Of a stretch of 64,000 nt of DNA, positions 1-10,746 are shown one piece after another. The stretch spans positions 18,226,007-18,290,006 of the forward strand of contig JAYGXS010000001.1 of assembly GCA_036362985.1 (NCBI GenBank), read 5' to 3'. The position numbers were made by a program, and so were the translations under genes. Position 1 is the first letter of the stretch; every line of letters begins with the position of its first letter. The notes under the pieces were generated by a model. It did no database searches. It was not told the DNA's origin and saw only the letters and a program-made list of their open reading frames with translations. This DNA is from Ligula intestinalis (taxonomy: Eukaryota > Platyhelminthes > Cestoda > Diphyllobothriidea > Diphyllobothriidae).

Positions 1-1162
1 GGTCAGCATCTTTGCTATGCAGCAGGTGATTCAATGCCTTTGGAGCCCACACACATACATGTTCGCCACTGCGCTAACTCTCATGCCCAAAATGACCTGA
101 TACAAACATGTCACTAATGTAATTGGAGGGAAAAGAGGATTTGGGATGACCCCACGCTAATATAGCACTCGATATTGCCCCCTCCCCCTGACGCGTTCAA
201 ATAACCATGTGCGCTAAATATCTTAGCTCGAAGGGTTACCAATTCACGGGCTAAGTTAGTACGTCTCTGGACCGCGAGTCAGGTTGCACTGAATCCTTTT
301 AAATACACCCTTCAGGATAAGCCTTCTTGCGGGAAGATCCAGGCTATGATTCGCCTAATTCCTTTGCATTTATAAACCGGTATCTGTGTCACATGCCGAT
401 GTGTAGATCCAGTTCTGTCAACCACTGTGCCTTCACAGACTCTGTCTGGCTATCGTAAAATTTTGGCATGGAAGGGGACGATTCTGTGGTCTCACATGAA
501 TGAACTGAATTTCCGCCAAGTTATCAATGCTTCCTCCGGTCAATTAGGATCATCATCCTTTGCGACAGACGACTATCCTGTGTGCATGCTTGGCAAGCAA
601 GAAAAAGAAGGCCGTTGCAGTAATGACACAGGGTCAGATCAATTCTGATAGGCTTGACGCACAGTTGCTATTGGCTGAGGATAGACGAGGGCAGAACCAC
701 ATAAGCGGACACAGCCAACAGCAAGTGTCTATATGTCATCCCCAAAATAAACCTGACGCCCTCGTAAACTTTTACGGTGCAGTAAGCATTACGGTTGAAG
801 AGGTTGCCAACATAACTGCATATCTCCCGAGCTGATTGTCAGGTCACAGAAGCGTCGGCACTATGTAATATTTAAGCCGCTATAACAGACGTAAAATGTG
901 AGGGCCCATAACTGAAAATAAGCAGTCGTAAACGTAAGGAACAACGCTATGTACCGCACGCGTAAATGCGTCACTTTGGTTTATAAGATGGTACCTCTTC
1001 AAGGGGAGAACTGCTCTGAAGTCTGGTTTAGATTGCGAGCAGGAGGGACATCTGCTGTGACGTCCGTAGACACCAGTTTTATCTCATATGCTATTGTACC
1101 TTATCTCAAGTAATGTTAACAAAAAGGTTAAAATGCGTTTAAGATTGAGAATGTTTATGCCT
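1..1162. other. No gene recognised
   Basis: Moderately mixed composition. Short overlapping plus-strand ORFs at 427-835 show no motif I know; they may be a decayed repeat. Confidence 0.5.
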
Positions 1163-1215
1163 CTGACGAAGAATCCGCGACGGATATCGAAATAAAATTG
1201 TCGTCCCAGCTATCA
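1163..1215 (+). repeat. Dispersed hammerhead-like motif, diverged copy
   Basis: CTGACGA (1163-1169), a stem-loop AATCC-GCGAC-GGATA and GAAA (1189-1192), closely parallel to the copy at 3025. No stem III is seen. Confidence 0.4.
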
Positions 1216-2205
1216 AATCGTCTCTTTCCCCATGAAGAATGACCACTTACATGGAATTTTATTATGTTTTTATTTGGGAGCCTAATCCGCAGATATTTAA
1301 GTGAACTTAAACTTAATCCCAATATATTTGAGACGCATCAGAATACTGGATTTTGAACGAATGTCTTTACCGTTTCGTACAGAAACCGGACTCAATAACA
1401 GACGACTACATAACTAGTTTAAATCTTTTGTAAACATGTTAGAACAAAGTTAATAGAAAACATCAACGAAATCTCTTATATACTCAGTCAATAGTAAATT
1501 ACATAATAATTGAAGCTTATGCTCAAAATAACAGTATGAGATTTTTAAAACGTTTGTTATTGTGAAATATTTTAAGACTGTATACTATCAACTCAAATTG
1601 CATCAAACGTATTTGTATATTCAAGTCCTCAGTAAATGTATAGTTAAGACTACGTCTACGGCAAATTATTCTGACCACTAGATGTTTTCTTCTTAACTGC
1701 ATACAAGAATATATGATATTCCTTCCAGTGAAGGCGTATAGCTTCTAGACTGAAAACCCTTAAAGCAGTTGTTACGGCAGACCAGACCCAAAATTATTCG
1801 GGAATTGGAAAACATTTTCAAAACCTTAACCTTCTATTCCTTTGGATCTACAAGTTGAAGAAGATGTGATTTGCCATAAAATTTGCATCAGCTACAATAA
1901 TTTTGTTAATCTTTTCAGTAGAACACACTTGAATTTTTTACAGCATCAGACATCTAAAAATGCACACTTATGAAATAATCATTTTTTATTCAGTGGATTT
2001 TCGTCAAGAGGACGTAAAGGCTTACGTTAAAATGCCGGCATTCAGTTGTGCCTGAAATACATTGGGATTCTTTTCAAGTTCATAAACATAACTATTCCGC
2101 CAACATAATCCTTCCTAAGCTACAACGCACATTACAATTTTCGCTAACATTGTACGAGATCGATCACCCATTGTAAATTTTAAAACAAGCGTAGACAGTG
2201 AGACG
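1216..2205. other. AT-rich sequence, nothing recognised
   Basis: No ORF of note on either strand until the PLE reverse transcriptase relic begins. Confidence 0.5.
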
Positions 2206-2715
2206 TACAATGAGGCGGAGAATATTTTTGGCCATGCACAAATCATACAGATCCTGAAGTCCAGGTTTGACGGTACAAACTAAGAGCAGGTGAAGGAAAC
2301 ACCGGTGAGTTTACCAATTTTGGGACTCATAGCCGAGGTGGTCCTTCAACGCTTAGAGTTGCTGGTCTTCCAACACAGCAGACCGAAATTCTGGGCTCGG
2401 TAGGTGGATGATTCCTTCGTCGTCATCGAACGGGATTAGGTGATCACATTCAAAGAACGTATCAACAGCGTCTTCTTGGACAGACAATTTATGATGGAGG
2501 AGAAAGAAAGCAATAAGCTGGCTTTCCTTGATGTCCTCGTCTGCTGCAAATATTGGAGTGGCCTAGAAATGAAAGTGTTAAGGAAAGCGAAAAACACGAT
2601 TCAAGTATTGAACTCCACGAACAACCACCCAATCAGTCACAACCGCGAATTAACTTATTCGTGGTTCACAGGCCCCCAGTCTATAAACAAGGGCAATGAC
2701 CTGCCACGTCCATAG
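2206..2715 (+). pseudogene. Penelope-like element reverse transcriptase, 3' part of RT domain (decayed)
   Basis: Reading the frame of the 2440-2715 ORF back to about 2206 gives the palm region of a PLE reverse transcriptase. There is a YNEAENIFGHAQII segment, then EQVKETP, then the catalytic motif as *VDDSFVVIERD, where the usual Tyr of YVDD is a TAG stop (2401-2403). Then come TFKERINSVFLD, LAFLDVLVCC and TNNHPISHNRE. In-frame stops at 2281, 2401 and 2437 show that it is dead. The downstream thumb region and the GIY-YIG endonuclease expected in a full element are not attached. Recognition is from remembered PLE proteins of flatworms; RT identity is secure, the exact clade is not. Confidence 0.82.
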
Positions 2716-3024
2716 TCGGTGCTGAGGCTGAACTTGACTAAGCAAGTCGCCACCTGAGGAACACACAAGCTAACGTGTCATCCAACGCCAACGCCGGAGA
2801 ACCAGCAGGTCGAGCAATTATCACCTCCAATTCAACCATGTGAGATTAACGTTCAGTAGGTCATGGCCCGCCCGCACGCCGGTAATCAAGCCATTAGCGC
2901 ACAAACGGGCAACTATCCGCGACAGAGGGGTCATTGATTATCGTAAGTGTGCAGTAGCATAATGACAGTGTCCTATAACTACTGGAACTCCTTTTGCATA
3001 AAGTACCTGTTTCTGATAAGGTTG
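2716..3024. other. Unassigned segment between the PLE RT relic and a hammerhead-like motif
   Basis: Less AT-rich than its surroundings and probably repeat-derived (possibly non-coding PLE or retrozyme sequence), but no feature is supported. Confidence 0.35.
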
Positions 3025-3070
3025 CTGATGAAGGATCCGCGATGGATTTTGAAAAGTCAGGCAAATAAAA
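3025..3070 (+). repeat. Dispersed hammerhead-like motif (CUGAUGA-stem-GAAA family)
   Basis: CTGATGA (3025-3031), then a seven-pair stem AGGATCC / GGATTTT with loop GCGAT, then GAAA (3051-3054) and GTCAGGCAAATAAA. Stem III and the partner strand of stem I are not visible. The GTCAGGCAAATAAA tail recurs at 22.5, 8.8 and 55.9 kb. Confidence 0.45.
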
Positions 3071-3110
3071 GTATTCATCAGAATTTGAGTTGACCCAAGT
3101 GTGAAAAACT

Positions 3111-3195
3111 CTAAGCATTTGGCGGGATTTAAACCCACGCATCAGAGAAATCTTTGCCGGAGGCTAATGCTCTACCGCTAAGCTAAAAATGCCCA
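3111..3195 (-). repeat. tRNA-like SINE head, single unit with spacer
   Basis: The minus strand has GGGCATTTTTAGCTTAGCGG, then TAGAGCATTAG, the B-box GGGTTTAAATCCC and GCCAAATGC. On its right (3196-3350) lies the same spacer as at 7138-7300 (ATGAGTTTAATCACACTTGG and GACTACTAGGCTGACTTAAT). The right-hand tRNA-like unit is missing. Confidence 0.6.
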
Positions 3196-3398
3196 CTTCA
3201 CGCCATGAGTTTAATCACACTTGGATCGATATTACCCGCTCAACTATTTGCTCATATGGAATTCACCAATACGGGAGCAAGTTGACTGCCCAATCAGGAT
3301 TTCCTAAGAAATCATCTAGAATCCGCCAGAATGACTACTAGGCTGACTTAATTATTACTCGTCAGAAAAAGTTCTTTACGAAAAATGCTGTTTAATAG

Positions 3399-3600
3399 GT
3401 GAATTTTCGACACTGGCTCACCAGGTCGTCATCAGACAGATAGGAAGTGTGCGAAGCAGTTAATTCACAATGATGGCTAATGGGGGTTAATATAGTTAAT
3501 CGGGGTAATTGTCACCGCATGTGATTATGCGGTCAGTGAAGAAGGGAATAGTTGTCATCCGGTCGGTTGGGGATTAATTGTCGACCGCATCTAATTGTGT
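3399..3600 (-). mobile_element. PLE 3' terminal region with hammerhead-like stem II
   Basis: Directly downstream of the endonuclease relic on the minus strand. It contains CTGATGA, a stem (GACCTGG / CCAG-GTC) and GAAA at about 3410-3437. The same block recurs at 5812-5885 and in both arms of the 28.06-28.87 kb element, which defines it as the terminal repeat of this PLE family. Relative to a textbook hammerhead there is one extra C between CUGAUGA and stem II, and I cannot draw a convincing stem III, so ribozyme activity is not claimed. Confidence 0.6.
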
Positions 3601-3619
3601 GGTTGAAGGTGGTTGTTTT

Positions 3620-4125
3620 TGGCTTCCTCCAGTCCGCGTAGGCTGCCGTCTCTTCCATGCGTCTCTGAGGTTGGTTTACATCACGTCAAATTCGACGTGC
3701 CTGTTGATGCACGAGTCTTCGGAGTTGATGGCTTTTAAGAATTCATGGCCTTTCTTGTATGGACAAGAACCAACAATGCAAGTTTTGTCTCACGCAAACT
3801 GATGTTCAGTTTTAAGTGTGTGCATGGTGACTTCAGACAAGCGATAGTGCCCTTTAACCGCTCTTTGAATTTCAATTAAGCGGGTAGAGGCTGATCTTCC
3901 TGTCTGTCCGCAATAAACCACATTGCAGCCGCTACAGGGGATCTTGTAAATTACTTCTTTTCTGTTCAAGTAGCTAACCCTTGTCTTAGGGTGTACAAGC
4001 TGATTTCGCAGAGTATTGGTCGATTTGTGCACTACTTGGATTTGGTGCTTCCTTAGGTGTCCTTCTACAAGTTCAGACACGTTCTTAATATATGGAAGCG
4101 TTCGCCAAGTTTGTGGATTGGGTGT
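3620..4125 (-). pseudogene. PLE GIY-YIG endonuclease domain (decayed)
   Basis: The minus-strand reading gives LPYIKNVSEL, then a basic segment and LVHPKTRVSYL. The endonuclease core follows: IYKIPCSGCNVVY, CGQTGRS and STRLIEIQ. GIY-YIG is represented by VVY...YCG, and the CxxC is the first half of the PLE CCHH zinc-binding motif. The canonical EH following the catalytic Arg segment is EIQ here. The domain continues past a TGA at 3790-3792 (Trp codon in relatives) with CIVGSCPYKKGHEF and DSCINRHVEFD, then another stop near 3671. This is the C-terminal domain of a PLE polyprotein; its RT half is absent upstream. The 3' terminal segment at 3399-3600 follows on the same strand. Confidence 0.82.
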
Positions 4126-4198
4126 CCGAGCGGAACAACCTAGTTCCTTTTCTTTCTGTTATAACTCTTACCATCTCATGCATTGACGCACAAACTTC

Positions 4199-4208
4199 NN
4201 NNNNNNNN
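4199..4208. other. Assembly gap (10 N)
   Basis: Ten undetermined bases just upstream of the PLE endonuclease relic; the true gap length is unknown. Confidence 0.99.
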
Positions 4209-5811
4209 TTGTATTCTGCTTTTTGATGGGATCTGCGTTCAGTGGTTTGTAGGTTGTAGGTTTGTAGTTCGCAAATGCACCCAGTAAACAAAATTTTTCC
4301 CAAAGAACTTATTCTAACGAATTATACTTCTTAGGATGCCGACTTTCCAGTTCATAAATAAAAATATGGACCCAGCGGTCCCACGTCCTTCTCAATTACT
4401 TCCTGGGACTTGCATGTTTGTTTGTAACAACAGGATCTATTGGCACCAAAGATTTTGCGACAGTTTACCAAATGCATTTCGCCACTGCATAATAAAGAAA
4501 GTGAATGAGAAATATAAAACAAGTTAGGTCTGTCCACCAATGCAAAACACCAAGGTTCTTCGCGCGGACTAAGTTATTGAAATGGTAACGTCAACACGTA
4601 AAAAGGAATGAAAAAAGGGAGGATATAAATGCGAAAGGAAATTGCCAATCGAAAGTATGGGGGCTACCGAGGCAACTTAATGCTTAACACGCGGTCTAGC
4701 TATAGGCAAAAGTTGGATTTTACAGCCGTTTTTATGCTTCTTTGAGGTAGCGCAACTTTCGAGTTGTTCGGGCGAGAAAAATAGCCCCGAAGGCTTTTTT
4801 GAGGGAAATACAGTGACCGGTTTTTGGGGGTTTCAAGATGGATGGACGAGTAATTTTATTTTCCTGTTTTAAAGATCAATACGTTCTGCTGCCTACGCAT
4901 GCTTTCAATAAATATTGGAAAAAATGCCCCAAATTTCCTAACTTGGTCTTGACCGTGCAAAAAGGTTCAGATCAATCCAGCGAAAACAGGATCAATTAAT
5001 GCTGGCTTGAGACAACAGCAACCTAAAGCACTTGCACAGGACAAACTACCAGTTTTCGTAAATTAGGTTGAGGACGCTGAAGATGTGCCCGTAACATGTT
5101 TTACAACAGTTAATTACATAAAATATGCAACATACTATTCCTACATATTTTTCTAACTATCAAAATATTATCACGATAGATTGGCATAGGTTTCCTTATC
5201 CAGACAGTAATGTAAACGGTTTATATTTTTTCTATAAAAGTGCGTATTTGATGAGGGACGCGACCTTTCTGGAATATCTATCGACGTTGGTTTGTCATAG
5301 CGTTTAATGAGACTGATTGTGCCTGGAAGCTAAGTTCACCTCAGGCAGTAATCTGTTAGCAGATTAAAATGTTCAGTCATTGCGTTTTCGAGTCAATGTT
5401 TGGTCCGTTCCGGTGCGGAAGTTGCAAACTTACGCAGTATTTGCATTCACTTCTTCTTCATGTGTATTGTCTAACTTTGACTGTGAATGTTGTTTCAAAA
5501 ATGTTTTAAATCTGTTCAAAAAGGCGAAAATCAGAAGCAATAGGTGGGTATGAAACGCTTGGCAGCAAGCGCTCTTAAGAGTTCTTCCACTGCGAACCAG
5601 TTCAAATGCTAGTGTTTCTGTTTGAGAAATAAGTGATCGTTTTCATAATACGTATAATTACTGGCCATCCTGGCTATGAGAAAGCTTGGTGTATTTTTGG
5701 CTTACCAATATGTTGCAGTCTTAGAGAAAATAGGGATTCGAATGAATTTGAAAGCGGGCATCCCTAGAAGTATAATTTGATCGAACAAATTATATGGGAA
5801 ACGACAACCGA
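4209..5811. other. AT-rich sequence, nothing recognised
   Basis: Only short ORFs without motifs. The first 100 bases may still belong to the PLE relic. Confidence 0.45.
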
Positions 5812-5885
5812 ACTTTATTGTAAATTTTTTGACGCTGGCACACCAGGTCGTCATCGGAATTGAGAGAAATTTGTGAAGAACTTTG
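5812..5885 (-). mobile_element. PLE terminal-repeat fragment (hammerhead-like)
   Basis: Minus-strand fragment with the same GATGACGACCTGG...CCAG core as the PLE terminal regions near 3.4 and 28.1 kb, followed by an A/T-rich run. The first C of the CUGAUGA core is kept but U4 is changed to C (CCGATGA), and the GAAA is AAAA. It is about 74 bp long, with no coding remnant attached on either side. Confidence 0.55.
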
Positions 5886-7050
5886 CGCATTTTTATAAAT
5901 GCCGAAAAATTGATAATGATAAGTCATCCATGGTCTGTAGTAGGGTCTGGTGGTTGGCGTATTTTCGAGGCCGTTTCGAGATTTATGTACATTGAATCCA
6001 AATCCATTTGCATATTGATGCATGATTCGTTAGAAGTCCACAGATTGGACTATCTCCATGAGAATGAAAACAACAAGCTCTTTGGCGTCCAGATGCCAAA
6101 GCTACCACAGTGCTCACAACTATCCCTGTTTTAAAAATGAAAAGAGTCATATTTATGTCGCCAATCATAATAATAAATGCTACAAAACTTTCTGAAGGCA
6201 CACAAGGGATGGTCTAAATTTTACAGGGCAGAGGCTAGGAAAGGAATTTGATTTCTTCGAAATGTCATGAAGACCAGTTTTGCCGGCCCGCGGAGTACGC
6301 GTCTTGCGGAGATAAAATCAATTTTTAAAACCCTGTGTGATAGCTAAAGTTTTACTGTGAAACTTGTAGGGAACGGTGATAGACGTACCTCCGCGGTTGC
6401 GTAAAAAGGTAACCGAAAGTCGACGAACTACATTTTCAGCTTTTAAATACTGCTCAGTTTGGGAACGTTCTACTCGTTTATTGTTTTTGTTACCCATACA
6501 ATGATTTTTTCCCAAGAGGACACAATCTTGAAAATAAAAAGGTTTAAAATCCTCTTTAAGTTGACCTTATAACTTTGATAATTTATTAGAATAGTAACAG
6601 CATAAAAGTATTTTACCAAGACTGGGAAAGTATGCACAATAAGGTTTAGGCAACAATATGAATGGAATCCCATAGATTTAACATGCCAAAATGCAATGAC
6701 AGCATATGCAACATCAAGACCTTTACAGGAAACTAGGCAGAAATCCTTTGAAAATACTTCCTATAGTAAGTCGGAGGCTAGACGAAATGGTAAGTACTCG
6801 TCTGCTTTACTGGATTAGGTCGATGCTTGCAGTTGTAAATAATTTTGCAAACCCTCGAATGCATAGATTGGGAAGAATATTTAAGAAGAGTTTCCAAACA
6901 GTTAATACCATTTAAATAAATAGGGTACACATTCCTATATTTTACAGCATCATATGATAAACTTAATCAATGCAATCTGGCATGAAGACTGCCTTTATTA
7001 GGAGATGTGGCAGATTTGCTTGATTTGAGATGACACAATTGAAAAAAACT
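5886..7050. other. AT-rich sequence, nothing recognised
   Basis: Short chance ORFs. The end (7001-7050) is the tail of the tRNA-like SINE; its TGGCAGATTTGCTT block is repeated at 7313. Confidence 0.45.
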
Positions 7051-7137
7051 GGAGGCTTTCGGTGGGATTTGAACCCGCGTATCAGAGAAAGTCTTTACCG
7101 AAAGCCAACGTTCTAACCACTTAGCTACAAACGCCCC
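7051..7137 (-). repeat. tRNA-like SINE head (left unit of a divergent pair)
   Basis: The minus strand starts GGGGCGTTTGTAGCTAAGTG and carries an A-box-like TAGCTAAGTGGTTAGA, an anticodon-arm region and the B-box GGGTTCAAATCCC. It ends with the acceptor-complementary GAAAGCC. The middle is longer than in a genuine tRNA, and closely related diverged copies exist, so I call a SINE rather than a tRNA gene. Confidence 0.65.
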
Positions 7138-7353
7138 ACCTTGCGCCATGAATTTAATCACACTTGGGTCGATATTACCCGCCCAACTTTACCGCCCATA
7201 TGGAATCCACCAAAACGGAACAGCAAGCTGACTGCTCAAGCAGGATTTCCTAAGCAATCATCTTGAATCCACCAGAATGACTACTAGGCTGACTTAATTT
7301 TTAGGAGGTATGGCAGATTTGCTTAATTTGATTGACCTTATCGTGACGCTAGG

Positions 7354-7440
7354 CGGGGTGTTTGTAGCTTAGCGGTTAGAGCGTTGGCTTCCGTTAAAGT
7401 CCTTCTCTGACACACGGTTTAACATCCCACCGAATGCCTC
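7354..7440 (+). repeat. tRNA-like SINE head (right unit of a divergent pair)
   Basis: The plus strand has GGGGTGTTTGTAGCTTAGCG, GTTAGAGCGTTGG and a decayed B-box (GGTTTAACATCCC), followed by CCTCGAGTTTTTCA. That 3' tail is also found, reversed, beside the left unit (7020-7051). The roughly 215-bp spacer between the units recurs at 3196-3350 and, reversed, at 49725-49930. Confidence 0.6.
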
Positions 7441-8798
7441 GAGTTTTTCATAATTGAGTCAACTCAAACACAGTCTTGATTTCCCGGCGACAGTAGGACT
7501 AGGTACACAACTTGAACTCTGTCCTTCACCGGCAGACAAAAACGTTCGGGAGCATGAAAATTCGACCGTCCTTTTCGACGATGTACATCACGAGCTTTAG
7601 CAAACTGAAGACAGGCGTGGTGACTGTAACATAATTATAGTAATTGTAGACTCGCAAGATCTACCCCACTCTCTCATTACTCCCACACCTGAACCCGATG
7701 TCAAGAAAAAAGTCAGAAAGACCGGAGATTCGGGAGGGCGCTGGTGGCTGATGCGGTCGAGGCCGTCTCTAAGCTTGCCACCATGCCCAAAAGGGTCAAT
7801 TTTGCAAGATAAGCACGGAACGACTGGCCGGGTGGCCTTTGCGACTACACAGACGAGGGCGCGACAGCCACCACTACCATCACGCTGCCCACAAGTTCAC
7901 GAGGCGCCACCAGCTGGTATTCACTCCTCTGGATCAGAGGGGGGAGAGAGAAGATACAATTAACGTGGCAACCATGTACATCACCAATAAACCCAATGGG
8001 AGCGCAAGCGCACATACACCGACAGGAAATCAGATCCAAGAAAACTGTAAGCGCACACCAGGCCACAGGAACCATGGTTAACTGAAGCGTGGCGTTGCAT
8101 ACGCACACCAGCCTTAAATATATTTGGGAGCATAATGGGCCACTGAAATGCGGAAGATTTCGTGCACAGTCAGTCCAATATCCGTCTTTAACGGAACATT
8201 TTGTTTAACGCAGGCATCGAGTTGCGAGCTAGGTATAAAATAACGTGAATAATTTTGAATGCTCGCCATACCAAAAGCGATCTTCTAAACTATATCCATC
8301 AGTTGAACAAAGCCCAACAATAACCCTAAACTATGGACAAGAACGTAGGCGAAATTGAACACTGATTGTAGATTTTGTGTCCACTTAAAACCTTTCATAT
8401 CAACTACTTGTCCTGCAAATTAAATGTCGAAAAACCAGTTCATTTACACGCACAATAATATGGTGTGACGAAAGTTAAATCAAAGGAGAGTATGATAGCT
8501 GGAATGCGGCTCCATGAGCAAAAAAGCTCGTGTTAGTGAAACCATTAGCTTCACGTGAAGAAAAAGATGTCTTAAAACTTTGAGCTGGGGCCAGTGCTCT
8601 TTCTGTCCACGAGTATCATGGGTTCGAGAGTAAATTTCACATGTCAGATGAAGTAAAGCCCTGTTTCAACGATCGCATCCCATGTTTCGAACTGTCATTG
8701 GGAACGTATCATTTCACTTTCAACGGTTACGACAATAAATAATTTAAAAGTACATGCAGGTTTTAAATGTGCATCACGGGCAGTTATTACACAATTTA
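7441..8798. other. Unassigned, with a GC-richer patch at about 7690-8110
   Basis: The patch has overlapping ORFs on both strands with no recognisable motif, and its composition differs sharply from the AT-rich flanks, which suggests an inserted repeat. The rest shows nothing. Confidence 0.4.
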
Positions 8799-8885
8799 GA
8801 AGAAGAAGACTCGATCGCTGGGAAAATGCGTTTATTCGCTTGATGTTTCGACATCCATCGTGTATTCATCATCAGAGACATGAGT
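8799..8885 (-). repeat. Dispersed hammerhead-like motif with conserved 3' tail
   Basis: Minus strand: TCTCTGATGATGAATACACG, ATGGATGTCGAAACATCAAG and CGAATAAACGCATTTTCCCA, ending in AGTCTTCTTCTT. The CTGATGA and GAAAC cores are intact, but stem II is degraded. Similar tails occur at 22.48-22.55 and 55.93 kb. Confidence 0.42.
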
Positions 8886-10245
8886 AGCAAACGGTAACAG
8901 ACCCGTTTCTGTTACTATTGCCAAATTTCCCTATTTGGCCCAATGTTTTAATAAGCTTTTTACAAAAAACTCCCAAAAAGCTAGATTCACAATCTTCATG
9001 TTTGTTTTTTACCTTTACGGAACGCTGAAATGTTCAGACAATGTTGGATACATGCCTAAGTCAGTTTTCTCAGAGTCCTACCTTAAAAGCACATTCTTTT
9101 AGCCGGGATAACCTTTCTAAAATTATGGTTCACTGCAAAAACCGCAGTTTTGGATTTGCAAGAATACATAGCCTCACTTTGAACTTTTGCGTTATGTGGG
9201 AATCCGTTTTCAGTTTCTGGCAGCCGTAACAACTATCTTATTGCCTCTCTCGGAAATGCATGCAAAGTGGCCATATCCTATGTTCATGAATATGACCATA
9301 GAAACTGATATATTTTCTAAAAATAAGGCCACCAGATACGTTAAAATAGTTCGTTGAAAGCGGAATTATTTGCCCGGCCGAAGAACAAATCATTTTGTCT
9401 AAAACATGCAGGTATTTCAAATGAAAGTATTTTTTTCGTTATAGATAGGCTGCAGGTTCCAACAGGCCAGCATGCATGCAATTTTATATTGTATTACACC
9501 TTTAAAAATTGTCGATAATTAATTTCCATAATCCCTAAAATGCTGATGTCTTATAAACATTTTCAAGCACGAGAAGAAACGTGTTAAGAAACATACGGTT
9601 GCATAAAATCAACCAACTTCATTTGCTTTGGCGTGTGCAAAATAACTGTTTATGCTTCATGCAAGAGGCCATTTAAAATAAGATTATTTTCCACACTAAT
9701 GAAATATTTAAAGAAAAGTTTTCCTCTCAACAATAAAATAATAGAGTGGCCCATAACTAAAAGAAAATCATCAATGTCAACGTCGTAGCCGTGAAATTTT
9801 TCCTGAAGTATTTTTGCTCCTGGTTTACCTGAGTGAACTTCATAGTTTTTGACAAAAATCGTCCGTATGTCTTTTTTTATCCGTACATTTGTCCTTTTCG
9901 GAATCGATTTTTATGGGTTTCCGCCTGAATATGCTTACTAACGACGTAGCGCGGCCACAGATGTCCATTTTCTAGGGTTTACAAACTTGAGGTGTATTCC
10001 TGCAATCATTGGCACACATGCATACAAAGGCGTTTAAATTTCTTAAAAACACTTTTAAAGTTCTGCATTCTCCAACATGCACACCCTTTTCTTAAAGAAA
10101 GGTTAGAATACCAAGAAATGACCACGCGGATGAAAAATAAGCGCGTGACCAGACGTTAAAATTGGATCTCAGTCCTTCCAGGCAGATGTGTTTTTCAGAT
10201 ACTGCATAATTATAATTTGATAATTTTAGTTCAAAATATGCATAT
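8886..10245. other. AT-rich sequence, nothing recognised
   Basis: The first 100 bases probably extend the repeat at 8799-8885, since they parallel sequence after 22547. Nothing else is supported. Confidence 0.45.
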
Positions 10246-10282
10246 ATATCAGTAAAAGGGGATATGACAGCATTTGGGGGTA

Positions 10283-10329
10283 TTTTGAAGCAGAACTGTT
10301 TCGGGCTTTTTAGCCTTCATCAGCCAAGC
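10283..10329 (-). ncRNA. Degenerate hammerhead ribozyme (copy 1 of the array)
   Basis: Same layout as copy 2: CUGAUGA at 10323-10317, stem II GGCU/AGCC, then GAAA. Position 16.1, which must be U, is C here, and the 3' strand of stem I is altered, so this copy is predicted to be weak or inactive. Confidence 0.55.
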
Positions 10330-10545
10330 ATAACCTTGAACAACAGCTGATCGGACAACACAAACAAAGGCACTTACAGACGGCGCAGTTGTTCCACAAC
10401 TGGAGTCTATCAGATGGGTGATAAGCACTTCATGGAACCGCAGTTCATCAGCGCCTCGCCAACTGCCATTTGCTGTCACTGCTGCGCGCATATATATATA
10501 TATATATATATAAGAGTAAGTGGGGTATGACAGCATCTGGGGGTA

Positions 10546-10592
10546 ACTTGATACAGAACTGTTTCGGGCTTATTAGCCTTCATCAGCCAAGC
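10546..10592 (-). ncRNA. Minimal type I hammerhead ribozyme (copy 2 of the 263-bp array)
   Basis: Minus strand, 5' to 3': stem I strand GCUUGG (10592-10587); core CUGAUGA (10586-10580); stem II GGCU-AAUA-AGCC (10578-10567), closed by an A-C mismatch at 10.1/11.1; core GAAA (10565-10562). Stem III is ACAG-UU-CUGU (10562-10553), H17 is A (10552), and the second stem I strand UCAAGU (10551-10546) pairs with GCUUGG in four Watson-Crick and two G-U pairs. Cleavage would fall between 10552 and 10551 (GUA triplet, allowed by the NUH rule). The two-base stem III loop is tight, as in minimal hammerheads of PLEs and retrozymes. Confidence 0.7.
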
Positions 10593-10746
10593 ATAACCCT
10601 GAACACCAGCTAGTCGGACAACACAAACAAACGCACTCACAGACGGCGCAGTTGGTCCACCACTGGTGTCTATCAGATGGGTCATAAGCACTTCATCCTA
10701 CCGCAGTTCATCAGCGCCTCGCCATCTGCCATTTGCTGTCTCTGAG

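Noticed and set aside
7051..7137. Genuine tRNA gene
   Set aside because: The cloverleaf is too long in the middle, no credible anticodon loop can be assigned, and the unit recurs in diverged form with a shared 3' tail and spacer, as expected of a SINE.
10437..10480. Second TTCATCAG within each 263-bp monomer (10443 and 10706) as another hammerhead
   Set aside because: No stem II or GAAA lies at the right distance on the minus strand.
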